64,000 nt of DNA from Cristatella mucedo (lineage: Eukaryota; Bryozoa; Phylactolaemata; Cristatellidae). This document shows, one piece after another, positions 52,366 through 64,000 of the stretch. Where the stretch lies: assembly GCA_009760855.2 (NCBI GenBank), contig WPIO01000005.1, positions 13,536,001 through 13,600,000 of the forward strand, written 5' to 3'. A model generated the notes under the pieces. The model did not search any database. It saw nothing but the letters and a program-made list of their open reading frames with translations, and was not told where the DNA came from. The position numbers and the translations under genes were made by a program. Within the stretch, counting starts at the first letter, position 1, and each line of letters opens with the position of its first letter.

Positions 52366-53944
52366 ACCAATCCAGTTCACGGTGACACTGAACTAGCAAG
52401 GTGCCGTATCGGTACTTCTCAAATAACGTATCAGTTGAAAACGGCATTGCCATTAATCGGAGCAGAGTCAGTAGCTTTCACTTTAGGAAACGGTCATTTT
52501 CAAGTGATCATAGCACACGACAGTTTCGCTTCTACTCGTGAGCTTCACAATATGGTGGATTCTGTCCAAATAAATACTAATCACTCGAACATACAGTCTA
52601 AATGTATGAAAATGATAGGATCGATGCCGCTTGTCGGCGAAAATGCCCGCACAAGGGACATCTAATTCCTGGGTTAGAGAGCTGCCAAGCGAATTCGGCG
52701 TGCTAAATCAGCCACATTTTGACTGCTGAGTCATTTTTTATTCGCTGCTCCTGAATTATAACTGCTCAGAACTGGTCATGAGATAATCTATGGCTCGGTA
52801 GCATAAACACCCAAGCCATGCAACAGGCAATCAGTTGTGCGTAAGGAGTTGAGCTGAGTTGTGCTCCAAGCTTCGAGCGGTGCAAGAGTTTGCTGTACGC
52901 CATTGTTGCTAGGGAACATTGGAAATCTACCGTTGCTGACGAATAGACAGCATAGGCATGGACAGGATGGATACGCTATCGATATGGACTTTTTACATTA
53001 AGGTTCGCTCTTAGTTTCGGCTGTGTTGCACTACTGTCAGCATAACTGTGTGCATTAGTGCTGGACCTACACGCCATCGGCGATTAAAAAGGTTTAATGC
53101 TTCGCCCGTACTCCTTCGGCTCTGACCATAACCAGTACAAGTACTGTGTTTGCGGCCTAGTTCTGTCCGGACTTGGAAGTTGCAGCACCCCGTTTGTAAC
53201 CGGAAGTGATGGTAAACTGCCAAGAGCCCTTAGCAGTGGTCTGGAGCGAGTCTTATTTCTTGGGACTCTATTGGTTAAAGCTAAACTTGACAGATGAATT
53301 TCTTTATTCACACGATTGAGTTAGGTATTTATAAAGATATCGAGTGTTTAAATGGTAAAGTAGCTAGCTGCCTAATTTACCGAAAACTCTTTGGTTAGGA
53401 AAAAGCCCATGCTTAAATAATTATGCACATTTGTTATCGTGCCTAACTAAACTTAAGAAAATTGATGAACAGCGATGCCCTGAAACTGAGAGAATAATCA
53501 ATAAATACGCCACAGATAAATAGGCCACAGATTTCCTCACGCATTACTAGCAACCGAGCAGCATAAAACATCATTCGGACATACTGGTCTTGAGAGTATG
53601 GATACTAAACCAACGGCGTACTAAATCAATCAGAATATGACTTATTATTCGCGAATCCTGCGCTCTAAGGGCTCGGAACCGGTCTTACGATAATCTAGGA
53701 GCCAAGGCAGCTTAAAAGCCATAGGCAGCTGATAGGCCATAGGCAGCTGAGCTGATGACTAAGAAGTTAAGGTGAGCTTCTCTCTAGGCCACTGAGCCAC
53801 ACGAAAGTTTATGCATGTCACAGCTTCTGTAAGACGCCTACAGTAGGCGTCCGTTGCTAGGCACCTCAGATCAGGGCACTCTTCGTTGCTCCTGATGCTT
53901 CAGGGTACGAGGAGGCTGCACCTGATGTAATCAGTTCGGCTAGG
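52366..53944. other. unassigned DNA with two copies of a putative third repeat family
   Basis: 52795-52915 and 53708-53830 resemble 7905-8035. A 113-residue plus ORF at 52324-52665 has no recognised domain. Nothing else supportable. Confidence 0.4.
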
Positions 53945-54075
53945 TATAAATAATAATTATACTACATTTGATATAGCCCCCTCCAGAGAACTCAATCTCT
54001 TTCTAGGCGCTTGACATTAGCTGCAAAGGAAAACACGATCGAATGGTCAGTGGCAGCATGCTCAATAATATAAAC
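53945..54075 (-). mobile_element. LINE A tail fragment, reverse
   Basis: (TAA)n, TTTGATATAGCCCCCTCCAG, CTCTTTCTAGGCGCTTGACA, then about 60 bp of 3' UTR. Confidence 0.85.
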
Positions 54076-54137
54076 AAATGTTTCCTTAAAGTTCAAAGGA
54101 GGTGAGATAAGTTTATTATTGCCTTATTTTTCATAAG

Positions 54138-56575
54138 CTATAATAATAATAATAATAACAACACATTTGTTATATCACCGTCAGAGAATACAATCTCTTT
54201 CTTGGCGCTTTACATTTTCTGCAAATGGAAACACGATCAAATGGTTAGTGGTAGCATGCTCAATAAACAGCAAGGATAACATGGTTAGTGGTGACATGCA
54301 CAGGGTCAGCATGCAAGTATGCTTAGTGGCAGCATGGACAGTGCCAGCGCCCATAAGCACGCAAAGGACGAATCACAGAGACCCTCTAAATGCTGTCATA
54401 AGTAGGTGCACTTTTAGTTTCTACTCAAATGTGATCAAGTCAGGGAATATTGTGACACAAGTCGGAAGTGAGTTCCAGGCTTTGGGAGCATACGAGCTAA
54501 AGGCACGGCCTCCAAAGAATTTGAGGTTTGTACGAGGTATAGGTAAACAATTAGATTTCGAAAAGCGGGTGGTACGATGCTTAACCTGGTGGGGAGTAGA
54601 TCTGATAGGTAGGCTGGAGTCAAAGAATGAATATACCTAAAAGTGAGTGACAAAACCTTGAATTCGATGCGTTGCTTGACTAGAAGCCAGTGCAGGTCGG
54701 CGACAAGTGATGTGATGTGGCAACTGCGACACTCACGACAGACAAGCTCAGCTGCAGAGTTTTGTACCAGTTTTAAGCGCCTGATTTTACAGGCCGGTAG
54801 ATCAGCGAGCAGTGAGTTAAAAAGTCGAGACAGGATGTCACAAAACATAGACCACTTTAGATGTGGTATTCCTGCCTAAACAAGCCCGAATCTTAGCAAT
54901 GTTAATTAGCTGAAAGTAGGCAGACGTGATTACGGAGCTGATATGGTCGTCTAACGAAAGGTCACTTTGCAAAATGAAATCTAGGTTTCGTGCAGATTCA
55001 ACAGGAGATATGCTGGCACAGCCATTTTTGACCTTTAACCTTTCCAATTTCTGAATCGCACTTGGTTTACCCATATACAGTAAGTTGGCTTTGTCATTAT
55101 TAAATTTAAGAAAGTTTGCTGCCATCCATTTGCGGATGTCATCAATACATGCAGAAAGGGAGTTGAGAGAATTCTACGTGCAAGAGGGCTGAGAGGGCTC
55201 AAAGCAAAGGCACAACTGAGTCATCCGCATAGAAGTGAAAGCCTGGATTGTGCTTGGCAATCACAGCTGCAAGATGGAGAGGATAAACCGTAAAAAGAAC
55301 CGGACCTAGCCCGGAGCCCTGAGGCAGACCATATTTCAGAATTTCCTCGGATGACCTATGTCCATTCACATCAATACTTTGGAGTCTCCCACTGAGGTAG
55401 GACCTCAACCGTTGCAATTCAGTGACAGTGATGCCCAGGCGATATTTGAGGCGCTCTATAAGGATTTGGTCAAAAGCTACCTAAGGATCGAGAAAAATAA
55501 GCAGAGATATTTTGCCTAAGTCTGCATTTCTAAGAGGCTCGTTATACACTCGAAACAATGCTGACTTCGTGGACAATTAGCTCTAAAACCAGACCAGAAC
55601 TTACTAGCAAGGTTTGAAGTTTCAGCATTTGAGTTCAGCTGGTCTGCCACGACTCGTTCCAGTGTCTTTGATAGAAACGGTAGAAGGGAGACTGGGCAGA
55701 AGTTACTCGAGTTTTCTTGGTCTAGCGTTGCTTTCTTTTGTAGTGGCCTGACTACAGCCTTTCAGAAAGGTGCTGGGACATAACCTGAGGCGAATGACAT
55801 ATTTTTGATGTTAGTTGTGTATGGCAGCACAGACCAATGCATCGTAGAAGCAGGACAGTGAGAATAAGGTCCAGAGGACTAGTTACCTTCTTTTATTGGG
55901 ATATGAACTTCAGGATGAGGTCACCAGTGACCCCCTTGAATGCAGACATTGAGGTGCTGCATGGAATTGAGGAACAGGATTCCAGGGTAAATGCTGCAAT
56001 CTTAGAGGTGGAAACCCTGATCTTGTCGATTTTTTGACAAAGAAGCTAGAGAAGCGATCAGCCAGATCATCACAGGGATCGCAAGGTGAGGAGCTAACAT
56101 GGGAGCAGTTAAGGAGATGGTTGATCGTTGACATAAGCTCCTGACTGAGCGGTTCGAGACAATGCTAGGAATACCAAAGGAGCGTGTACTCAGCTCACAA
56201 CACCCGCCAAACGAGCGGCGTCTTAGCTTGCGGGCCTCTGGGCGCTTTTCTTTTGTTAATGCATAATTCACGGATCTTAGAAACAGCAATGACATCAAGG
56301 AATGCATTTGAACTACGATAACGAAGCAATAATAGGTACGCACGATCATAACTAATATCCAGGTTACTAGCCACCGACGTATCTAACGCCGCTGCCGGCG
56401 TGGCAGACCCAACAGTCCGAAGCGATAGGCGTTTAGATGTCTATACGAACGTAATTTCTTACGTGCTACCGTCCGGCAACAAACAGATAAGCTTTAAAAG
56501 ATCTTGGCTGTATCAGTTTCCGTAAAAGATGTTCGCAAGAACTTCGGTTTTCAGAAGAGAACTCTGCAAAATTAC
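54138..56575 (-). mobile_element. LINE A with endonuclease deleted
   Basis: Complete 3' end (ATAATAATAATAACAACACA, diverged hairpin), coding block, RT remnants (LRSYLSGRLQSIDVNGHRSS near 55390; MSTINHLLNCSHVSSSP near 56120), then at about 56135-56150 it jumps straight to the 5' leader that follows the endonuclease start in the full copy (12020-12500). About 1.1 kb, the endonuclease region, is missing. The leader runs to 56575, as in the full copy. Confidence 0.92.
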
Positions 56576-56990
56576 AAATTACTTGTCGGTGCCGCACCGA
56601 TGCACGCAGGTACAGCGGCAGTAGCAGGAACACGGCAGAGACGAAGAGCGCTTGTACCTCGACATAACAAGTCCTTATCCGTAATGCAGACAAGTCTGTT
56701 CGACAGCGGCGGCATTTGCTGGCGTTTAACAGCGACAGTGACGTACACCGACGGCTCTGCGGCCGAGAGCTTCAATCGGCTCCAATGCCAATGCCCCGAG
56801 TCTCGAATCTCGACTGCCACCCAAATCGGGGCGCCGGATTTTTATACGATCTCGGCAGTAAGCTATCATATAGTCACATATTCGCCAATCATGATTATCC
56901 GCCATGATCCGGCTGGTTTAGCTGGCGGCGCCGTTTCAGAGCAATGCAATTCTCAGACGTCCGAGTATTAGCCAAATGGTGGTTAAAGTA
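56576..56990. other. spacer, nothing recognised
   Basis: Between the LINE A 5' end and the MITE. Two short ORFs without domains. Confidence 0.4.
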
Positions 56991-57560
56991 CAGTCAGCCT
57001 TGGACCTCCGGAATAGATAGGGACCGGAAAGCCTGTCGTAAGTCGAATTTTCGTTAGTCGAGAAGAACGGTGTAAGGTACGTTATACTATGATACGTTCT
57101 GGCAAAGAAACAAAGGTAAAAAAATAAAGAAGACACAAAGGTAAACAGTAAAGCAGAAAAAGAGAAAGTACAGAAGACACGAAGATAAACAAATATAATT
57201 TTATTTTGCAAATACATAACAAATAAGAAATAAATGAGAACGAGTAAATAAGATTATATTTACATACCATAATGTGAAGTATTTTTGTACATATAGAAGC
57301 AGGTAGTTGTACTGTATGCTTAATACTATTTGGAGGAGGGTGGGAAAAAGTTGATGAGAGAGCCCTGAGTACCCACAGTGCATAGATGTCAGACATAGTT
57401 TCCTCCCTACTGTTTACGGCATCATTAAATCTACTGACCGTGCATGAATTATAAAAGTTTTCTTGGATGCATTTTGATTTTCAATTTTGTGCGTGACCAT
57501 GGCCAAGTTTGTATCTCCGAACTTTCGTAAGTCGAACCGTCGTAAGTCGGGGGTTGACTG
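56991..57560. mobile_element. pogo/Tigger-like MITE, copy 2
   Basis: 570 bp. Left end CAGTCAGCCTTGGACCTC; right end reverse-complements to CAGTCAACCCCCGACTTACG. Left flank TA (56989-56990), right flank CA, so the target duplication is altered on one side. Subterminal GTAAGTCGA words lie in opposite orientations at both ends, AT-rich inside, no transposase. Confidence 0.75.
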
Positions 57561-57719
57561 CATGCGCGGCTACAACTGAGCGTAAAAAGCGACACTTTAT
57601 CCGTGGTCATTTAGAAGCGGATTACGTGCCGATGCAAACGCTTTACGCAGCATGGATGCACCGGTCCTAGCGCGTTAAACTACACAAACACCAAAAATTT
57701 CTGTCAACTGACCCACCCC

Positions 57720-58690
57720 TATAATAGTAATATCTTGGTATAGTGCCTGCAGAGAACTTAATCTATCTTTAGACACTTTAAATCCGCTGTAAAGAAAGCA
57801 TGATCAAATGGTTAGTAGTAGCATGCTCGATGTCAACAACAGAACATGGTTAGAGGTGACATGCACAGTGTCAATATGAAAATACGGTTAGTGGCAGTAT
57901 GGCCAGTGTCAGCACGCAAGTACAAGTACAGTACACAAGTACACAAATACACAGATGACATATCACAAAGACCCACTAAATTTTGTGATAAACGGCTATG
58001 TTTTTAGCTTCTTTTTAAGTGACTTCAAGTCACGAGATGTCGTGACGTCAGTCGGGAGTGAGCCAAGGGCTTTGGAAGCATGCGAGCTAAAGGCATGGTC
58101 TTCACAGGATTTGAGACAAGTACGAGGTATAGATGGACTTGATTAAGAACAGCGGATGGTACGATGCCTAGCCTGTTGGGAGAGTAGTTTTGGTAGGTAG
58201 GCTGGAGCCAGAAAATGAAGGAGCCTAAAAGTGGGAAGACAGAACCTCGAAGTCGACAAGCTGCTTCATTGGAAGCCAGTGCAGGTCGGCGAGAAGGAAT
58301 GTGATGTGGCAACTGCAATGCTCACTATAGATAAGTCTAGCTTCAGACTTTTGCACCATATGTTAGCGTGTGATTGCACAGGCCAATAAACCAGCCAGAA
58401 GTGAGTTACAGAAGCTAAGACTTCATGTCACAAATGCACGCACCAATTTGAATGTAGTATCCATGTCTAAGAAAGCTCGAATTTTAACAATTTTATACAG
58501 CTGAAAGTAGGCACACCTGACTGCGGAGCTATTGAGGTCACCTAGTGCAAGTTCACTATGAACCGGGACAAACATTTCGTCCAGCTGTGACAGGAGATAT
58601 AATGGAAAAACCAATTTTTAGCGCTAAGTTTCCTAATTTATGAGTCACACCTGGTTTGGCTATGACTTATAACTTAGTTTTATCGTCATC
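57720..58690 (-). mobile_element. diverged LINE A-like 3' half, reverse
   Basis: Decayed tail at 57720-57770 (GCCTGCAGAGAACTTAATCT), 3' UTR words, then minus-strand coding remnants such as AARLRGSVFPLLGSFIFWLQ and VRCAYFQLYKIVKIRAFLD. Ends in RT at about 58690. Confidence 0.82.
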
Positions 58691-58774
58691 CAGGTTAGGT
58701 ATCCATGCATGCCTGAGAGCAGTAGCGATGGCCCCCAGCCCCGAAGACGAACAACAAGGAAAAAAAACAGACAA

Positions 58775-58998
58775 ATATCCAGGCGCTTTACACGTATCCA
58801 GGCGCTTTACACGTTACATAAATAAATCCTAGCTGATTTAACAGCCTCTTTTTGTATAGCGACAGAAGAGCCTTGACGGCTATCACCACCGCTTGCAGTG
58901 GCTATAAAGGATCGCCCACGACAGGATTCGAACCCACAACCTCTGGGCCGAGGTCGTGAAAAGCAACCGCCTTACCTAGTCAGCCATTACGGCTCACC
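58775..58998 (-). mobile_element. SINE2, reverse, with duplicated tail piece
   Basis: Reverse of the full SINE2: B-box complement GGATTCGAACCC at 58929-58940, body ATCACCACCGCTTGCAGTGG, tail TCCAGGCGCTTTACACGT present twice in a row at about 58779-58813, just inside the 3' end. Confidence 0.9.
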
Positions 58999-60120
58999 AA
59001 TAGCACAAGGTGATGAGTATAGTTCGAGTTGCGATAGTTGGGTGGGCGCCTGAACACACAAACGTCCGAGTTACACTTAGCCATTCGTCGCCGCAGGTTA
59101 ACGTGTCTCGGACTCTCGATGCGAAACATCTCGCATGAGGTTGGTGCGAGCGAGCGATAGGAGAGCAAGTAGGGCAGGCGGCTCTGCACGCTGCTCTCCG
59201 GACGCTCGATGACTCTCGATGAAGCGGCCAGAGGGCACGTCACCAACGACTCGCTGACGCGAATACTTATTGAATGCACGGACTCGGTACAAGAGGCTTC
59301 GAAGCGATTGATCTCCAAGCGAGCGGCCATTGTTCGTTCGCAGTGTGATAAGATCAGCAGAGAGCGAGTGGCCAGCGCATCGCTCAGCTCACGGTCGAGA
59401 GCAGAGGTGCAGAGCTTCGACAGCCTCCGCTAGCGATAATCAATATTGTGCATCGTAGTCGACAGCTGAGGTCGCTGAACGTCGGTAGCCTACGAGGTTC
59501 ATCGAAAATTTTCATGACAAACCGTCGTTCCGTTTGATGTGTGTGCGATTAGTTAAAAGCGTCGCTTAGCTCAGACCTGTAGAGCACACACGCATCGTCA
59601 GCAGCAAGTTCGCTTCGACGCCCTCGCCTAATCGGTGGCCGGCGAGCGGCGGGGCTGGTGCCCGACCCAGTGTCAACAGGTCCCATTTCAACGGGCCACG
59701 CCTCTTATTTCGTCCTTACTGAATGCACAGCAGCGGGGCCACTTGTACAGCAACTCACCGCTGGCCGAGAGCGCTTCGGTTGGAGAGATCGGGCGGCTGA
59801 GTTCCAGAGCTGCACCTCAGCTGTCGCTCAGACGATGCGGCGGAAACAGCAGCAGCTCGATGAAATCCCGCCGTACGGCTGGCTGAGCGGATGCTGACAC
59901 TTCACTCCCTATCCGCCCCGACCCCAGCTACCCAGCGAGAGCAGAAGCGACTGCGTAGGTAGAAGCTGAAAGAAGACTCCAAGAATAGGCTCGAGGGTCC
60001 ATGGGGGCGGGGAATGGGGACGGGGCAGAGCATAACTGCTAGGAATGATGGCAGGCGGGACGAAGTGAGGCCAGGCAGAGGGGAGCCATTGCGAAAAAGG
60101 ATATGCGAGACTAGAACAGG
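58999..60120. other. CpG-rich unassigned region
   Basis: GC-rich DNA with open frames on both strands and no domains. The word CTCTCGATG recurs around a palindromic stretch near 59110-59220 (GACTCTCGATG in direct repeat). Confidence 0.45.
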
Positions 60121-60124
60121 GACC

Positions 60125-60143
60125 GAGTGCGAGCGAGAGAGAG

Positions 60144-60184
<41 letters not shown>

Positions 60185-60223
60185 TCCAGCTTGACCCCGG
60201 GAGAGAGAGATTGAGTTGGAGGG

Positions 60224-60307
<84 letters not shown>

Positions 60308-60445
60308 CAGAGACAGAGACAGAGACAGAGACAGAGACAGAGACAGAGACAGAGACAGAGACAGAGACAGAGACAGAGACAGAGACAGAGACAGAGACAG
60401 AGACAGAGACAGAGACAGAGACAGAGACAGAGACAGACAGAGAGA
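60125..60445 (+). repeat. (GA)n and (GACAGA)n array
   Basis: GA-rich to 60288, then a clean (GACAGA)n array of about 24 units to about 60436. Long frames here (Arg/Glu, Asp/Arg, Ser/Val, Cys/Leu) are repeat translations. Confidence 0.96.
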
Positions 60446-60959
60446 AAGACAGAGAGACGGGAAGAGGGAGCAGAAAGAATGCTGAGAGAGGCCTCACTAC
60501 GGAGGAGCTGCTCAGGCAAGAAATAGTGGCTCGGAAGCCCGTGGTTTGTGTGAGAGAGGAGTTAGCCGAACGCGCTCGCGACCCCTAAGGTTTTGGCTAT
60601 GGTCAGGGACACGCACGCTAGCGAGAAGAAGCTTCCGCTGTGCTTGATGAATGGGCGGCCTCCTTCTGGAATGCCCTTGCTTGCTGCACGTGCGGAGCGT
60701 TCATCGCGAAGAAGAATGCCGTCGTTGTTGTGCTCGCTCAGTCAACTTGCCAAGCGGTGGGCTACTCGGCCATCGACGTCGCGTCAGCCCGTCATAGCAA
60801 GTCGGAAGGTTGACATGCTTCCGCCATGAACACAAGGCTATAGGGGAGATGAAGGAAGCGGGGTCTGTTGTCGTAGTAGCTTGTAAGCGTGGAGATCAAG
60901 CTTACAACTAAATGGCGCTACTTAATACGTAAATTTCTTTCTACCTGACAGTACCACTT
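60446..60959. other. spacer, nothing recognised
   Basis: A 78-residue plus ORF (60593-60829) has no domain. Confidence 0.4.
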
Positions 60960-61349
60960 TGCAGTCAAGGATCCGTGGGTTGGTGGAAATTGGATGGCGC
61001 TATAAGTAAGGCGACCACTGAAGCAATGCCTACATGTTTAGCTGGTGGCATTATTGAAGCACTGGACTACTGTTCGGGTCATTGAATGCATTCTATTTAA
61101 TATCCTTCCGGCCACCACTCGGCTTTGTAAACATCAAATGGATCTAGCCTCGACCAGCTGTTTCAGCACGGTCCTGATTATCCAACACAGCCGGTCTTAC
61201 TAGTTTCGCACCGATCGCTCTGGGGTAGCACGCCCAGTTTTCGAGCATCAAAGCTGTCCTCTCAGTCGATTCAGCGGTGCATCAGCAGCCGAGCAGACAC
61301 TGGAGCTCAGCGATGCGACCAAGAGGCGAAGAGACAGAAAGAGATAGGA

Positions 61350-61414
<65 letters not shown>

Positions 61415-61924
61415 GAGCGAGTGAGGGAGAGAGAATGATAGAGAGACACAGAGAGCGAAAGAAAGAGTGACAGCGAGCAAGCGAGAGAGAGAGACAGAAA
61501 GAGACAGAGAGAGACAAAGAAGAGAGACAGGGTAGAGAAGGAGCCGAATTGAGAGAGAAGAGAGAGAGGAGAGAGAAATAGAGAGAGAGAGAGAGGAGAG
61601 ATGAGAGAGGAGAGAGAGAGAGAGAAGAGAGAGAGAAGAGAAGAGACAGAGAAAATAAGACAGAAAGAGAGAGAGAAGAGACCCCAGTGAGGGGGAGAGA
61701 GGTCCGTGTTGAGACAGGGAGATCCATGAGAGAGAGAGAGAGAAGAGAGGGAGAGCGAGAGAGAGAGGGGAAGAAGAGAGGGGAGAACGAGAGAGAGAGA
61801 GGAGACGAGAAGAGAAGATTGAATGATAGATAGAGAGAAACGGGAGGGAAAAGAGAGAAGAGAGGAGACAGTCGAGCGATGCAAACGAGGGAGAGAAAGA
61901 GAGAGAGAGACACAGGGAGAGTGT

Positions 61925-61956
<32 letters not shown>

Positions 61957-62021
61957 CAAAAAGAGACAGAGAAAGAAAGAGAAAGAGAGCGAAAAAGAGA
62001 GAGAGAACGAGAGAGCCTGAA

Positions 62022-62054
<33 letters not shown>

Positions 62055-62075
62055 TAATGAGAGAGAGAGAGGGGA

Positions 62076-62145
<70 letters not shown>

Positions 62146-62158
62146 AAATGAGAGAGAG

Positions 62159-62247
<89 letters not shown>

Positions 62248-62565
62248 CAGAAAGAGAGAGAGAGAGAGACCTCAGTCGTGCTGAGAAAGTCCGGTTTCCT
62301 GTCCTATGTGGTGAAAGCTTGTCGCATAAGCGATAGGCGATGGTGGAGAGCGGAAAGACAGAGACTGGCAGACCGATTTCGTGGCAACAGACATTCGTGA
62401 TCGACGGCTGTATTGGAATAGTACGGTACCTAGAAAAATTTGCGAAACGGTCGTGACCTGATGACGGGAAGCTGACCATCTTGCCACCATTGCCGAAAAT
62501 GAGTCCTGGGTTGCCGTCTCATTGCTGGACGGCCGAGCTTGAAGATCCATCGGGATGCAGTCCGT
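60960..62565. repeat. tandem duplication, unit 1 (about 1.6 kb)
   Basis: Left part 60965-61262, a GA-rich core 61325-62275 and a right part 62276-62480. All three recur in order in unit 2. Shared words include GCTATAAGTAAGGCGACCAC, ACATCAAATGGATCTAGC and ACAGCCGGTCT. No conserved ORF was found in the non-GA parts. Confidence 0.88.
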
Positions 62566-63020
62566 AAGTTGGATCCATAAGTTGGTGGAAACTGGATGGT
62601 GCTATAAGTAAGGCGACCACTGACACGATGCGTAAATGGGTATCTAGTGGCGTTATTGAAGGGCTGCAGTATTGTTCGGGTCATTGAATGTCTTCTATTC
62701 AATCCCTTTCCGGCCTCCACTCTGCCTTGCTGGTAAACATCAAATGGATCTAGCGTCAACCAGCTGTTTCAGCCTGGTCCGGATTATCCACCACAGCCGG
62801 TCTAACTAGTTTCGCACCGGACGCGTTACCACTAGCCGGGTAGCATGCGCCCATGTTTACGACAAGCCAAGAATGCTACCCATCCCAGTCGATTCAGCCG
62901 GGACGAGTCGGACATCCGAACGGAACACAGAGGGAGCTAGCGATGAAAGACCAATAAGAGGCGAATGACAGAAGAGAGCAGAGACAAGAGCGAGAGAATA
63001 GGAGAGAGAGAGAGAGAGAT

Positions 63021-63052
<32 letters not shown>

Positions 63053-64000
63053 AGAAAGAGAGAGAAGGAGAACGAAGAGTAGAGGATACAGAGAGAGAGA
63101 GAGAGAAGAGCGAGAGAGAGAAGATAGAGAACTGCAGCGAGGAGAAGATGAGAGAGAGAAGAGAGGACGAGAAGACAGAGAGAGAAAGAGAGAGTAAGAG
63201 CGAGAGAAGATCGAGAGTAGAAACCAGATAGTTAACTAGTGAGACGAAGAGAGAGACAAGGAGAAAGAGGAGAGAGACAAAGAGGTGACAGAGAGGAGAC
63301 AGCCAAGAGGAAGAGAGAAAGAGAGAGCAAGGGAGAGAACAGAGAATGATGATAGAGGAGAGAGAGAGAGGAGAGAAGTAGAGAGAGAGAAGAGGGGGGA
63401 GGAGATATAAAGAAAGAGAGAGTTGAGCCAGCGGAGCGAGAGTTCAGTATAATGAGAGAACGACAGAGACAAGACAAAAAGAGAGTGAGACGACGGAGAG
63501 ACAAAGAAATTAAGAGAGTGACCGAGACAGAAGAGATGAGAGACAGAGAGAGAAGCAAGCCAGCGAGAGATCAGATTAATGAGATGAGACTGAGAGAGAG
63601 AGACGTAGAGAGAGAGAGAGACACAGAGGAGTCAGAGAGAGAGAGAGACAGAGAGAAAAAGAGATCAAGGAGAAGAGATTTTCCATCCTTTGTGGTGAAA
63701 GTGCGTCGCAGAAGCAGAAGGCGATGGCAGATTTCGGACAGACGGAGACTGCAAGAGGCCGCCGATTTTCTCGAAACACACATTTGTGATGGATACGCTG
63801 AACGAGCGCATTCATTGCCACTATGCCAAAGGAACCGTGCCGCAAGTAAGTTTGAAGTTGACTCAATTACCCCCCAGGGTGCGACAGTACCGACGTTTCG
63901 ACGGCTGTACTTTAGAGATTTTGGAATAGTACGTTACTTAGAAAAATTGGGGCGACAAAACCGGTCGTGAACTGATGACGGGAAGAGGAAGCTTGCCATT
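62566..64000. repeat. tandem duplication, unit 2 (runs past the window end)
   Basis: Left part 62566-62900, GA-rich core 62955-63665 (less pure than unit 1), right part 63670-64000, with about 115 bp extra relative to unit 1 near 63790-63895. Diverged from unit 1 by scattered substitutions, so the duplication is not new. Confidence 0.88.

Noticed and set aside
57082-57396. Hydrophobic 104-residue minus ORF, possible membrane protein
   Set aside because: Lies inside the AT-rich interior of the MITE; hydrophobicity follows from T-rich codons.
60127-60588. 153-residue Glu/Thr repeat ORF
   Set aside because: Translation of (GA)n and (GACAGA)n arrays.
61248-62479. Very long open frames on the minus strand (up to 390 residues), rich in Ser and Leu
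   Set aside because: They translate the GA-rich core of the tandem duplication; several frames are open at once and there is no non-repetitive domain.

Overview
The window is animal (metazoan) nuclear DNA. The evidence is one spliced gene with GT-AG introns, tRNA-derived SINEs, L2/CR1-like LINEs, hAT and pogo/Tigger-like DNA transposon remnants, and heavy microsatellite content. I see no prokaryotic features. The species cannot be fixed from sequence alone. The ancestral intron layout and repeat types fit an invertebrate, probably marine, but that is inference.

The one confident host gene is a Na+/K+-ATPase catalytic alpha subunit on the + strand, from about 31051 to 50017. I can place 17 coding exons. 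Sixteen have matching phases and consensus splice sites, and the last ends in the family's Thr-Tyr-Tyr terminus. The visible product is about 997 residues and catalytically complete ([24 protein letters not shown]). The true start codon and 5' exon boundary are unresolved. Two asparagines that line the ion sites in ordinary pumps are lysines here: M4 (codon 42957-42959) and M5 (codon 47867-47869). This is the paired-lysine signature I know from the brine shrimp alpha2-KK pump, which is reported to run with reduced Na+/K+ stoichiometry. The main ouabain-sensitivity position in the M1-M2 loop is also changed (Gln to Ala). This is the most important observation in the window.

Layout. 1-3780: LINE fragments in both orientations and a ZBED-type hAT remnant. 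3781-8340: mostly unassigned DNA with two SINE1 copies. 8341-12500: LINE fragment, then a near full-length LINE A (minus). 12501-18420: SINE2, then LINE B (minus) carrying three nested insertions. 18421-27984: CpG-rich unassigned DNA, SINEs, GA repeats, a hAT transposase pseudogene and a long polypurine minisatellite. 27985-30300: LINE B and LINE A fragments (plus). 30780-50335: the Na+/K+-ATPase gene; its introns carry an RLE-type non-LTR fragment, a LINE A copy, a MITE, SINEs, many LINE tails and several simple repeats. 50336-58998: LINE remnants, an EN-deleted LINE A, a second MITE and a reverse SINE2. 59000-64000: CpG-rich unassigned DNA, then GA/GACAGA repeats and a tandem duplication of about 1.6 kb that runs off the end.

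The mobile elements form one system. LINE A, SINE1 and SINE2 share the same 3' hairpin (arms AAGCGCC/GGGCGCTT around AGATTAAGTTCTCT) before an (ATT)n or AT-rich tail, as expected if the SINEs borrow the LINE machinery. Tail-only micro-insertions are scattered through the window, including inside other elements' reverse transcriptase regions.
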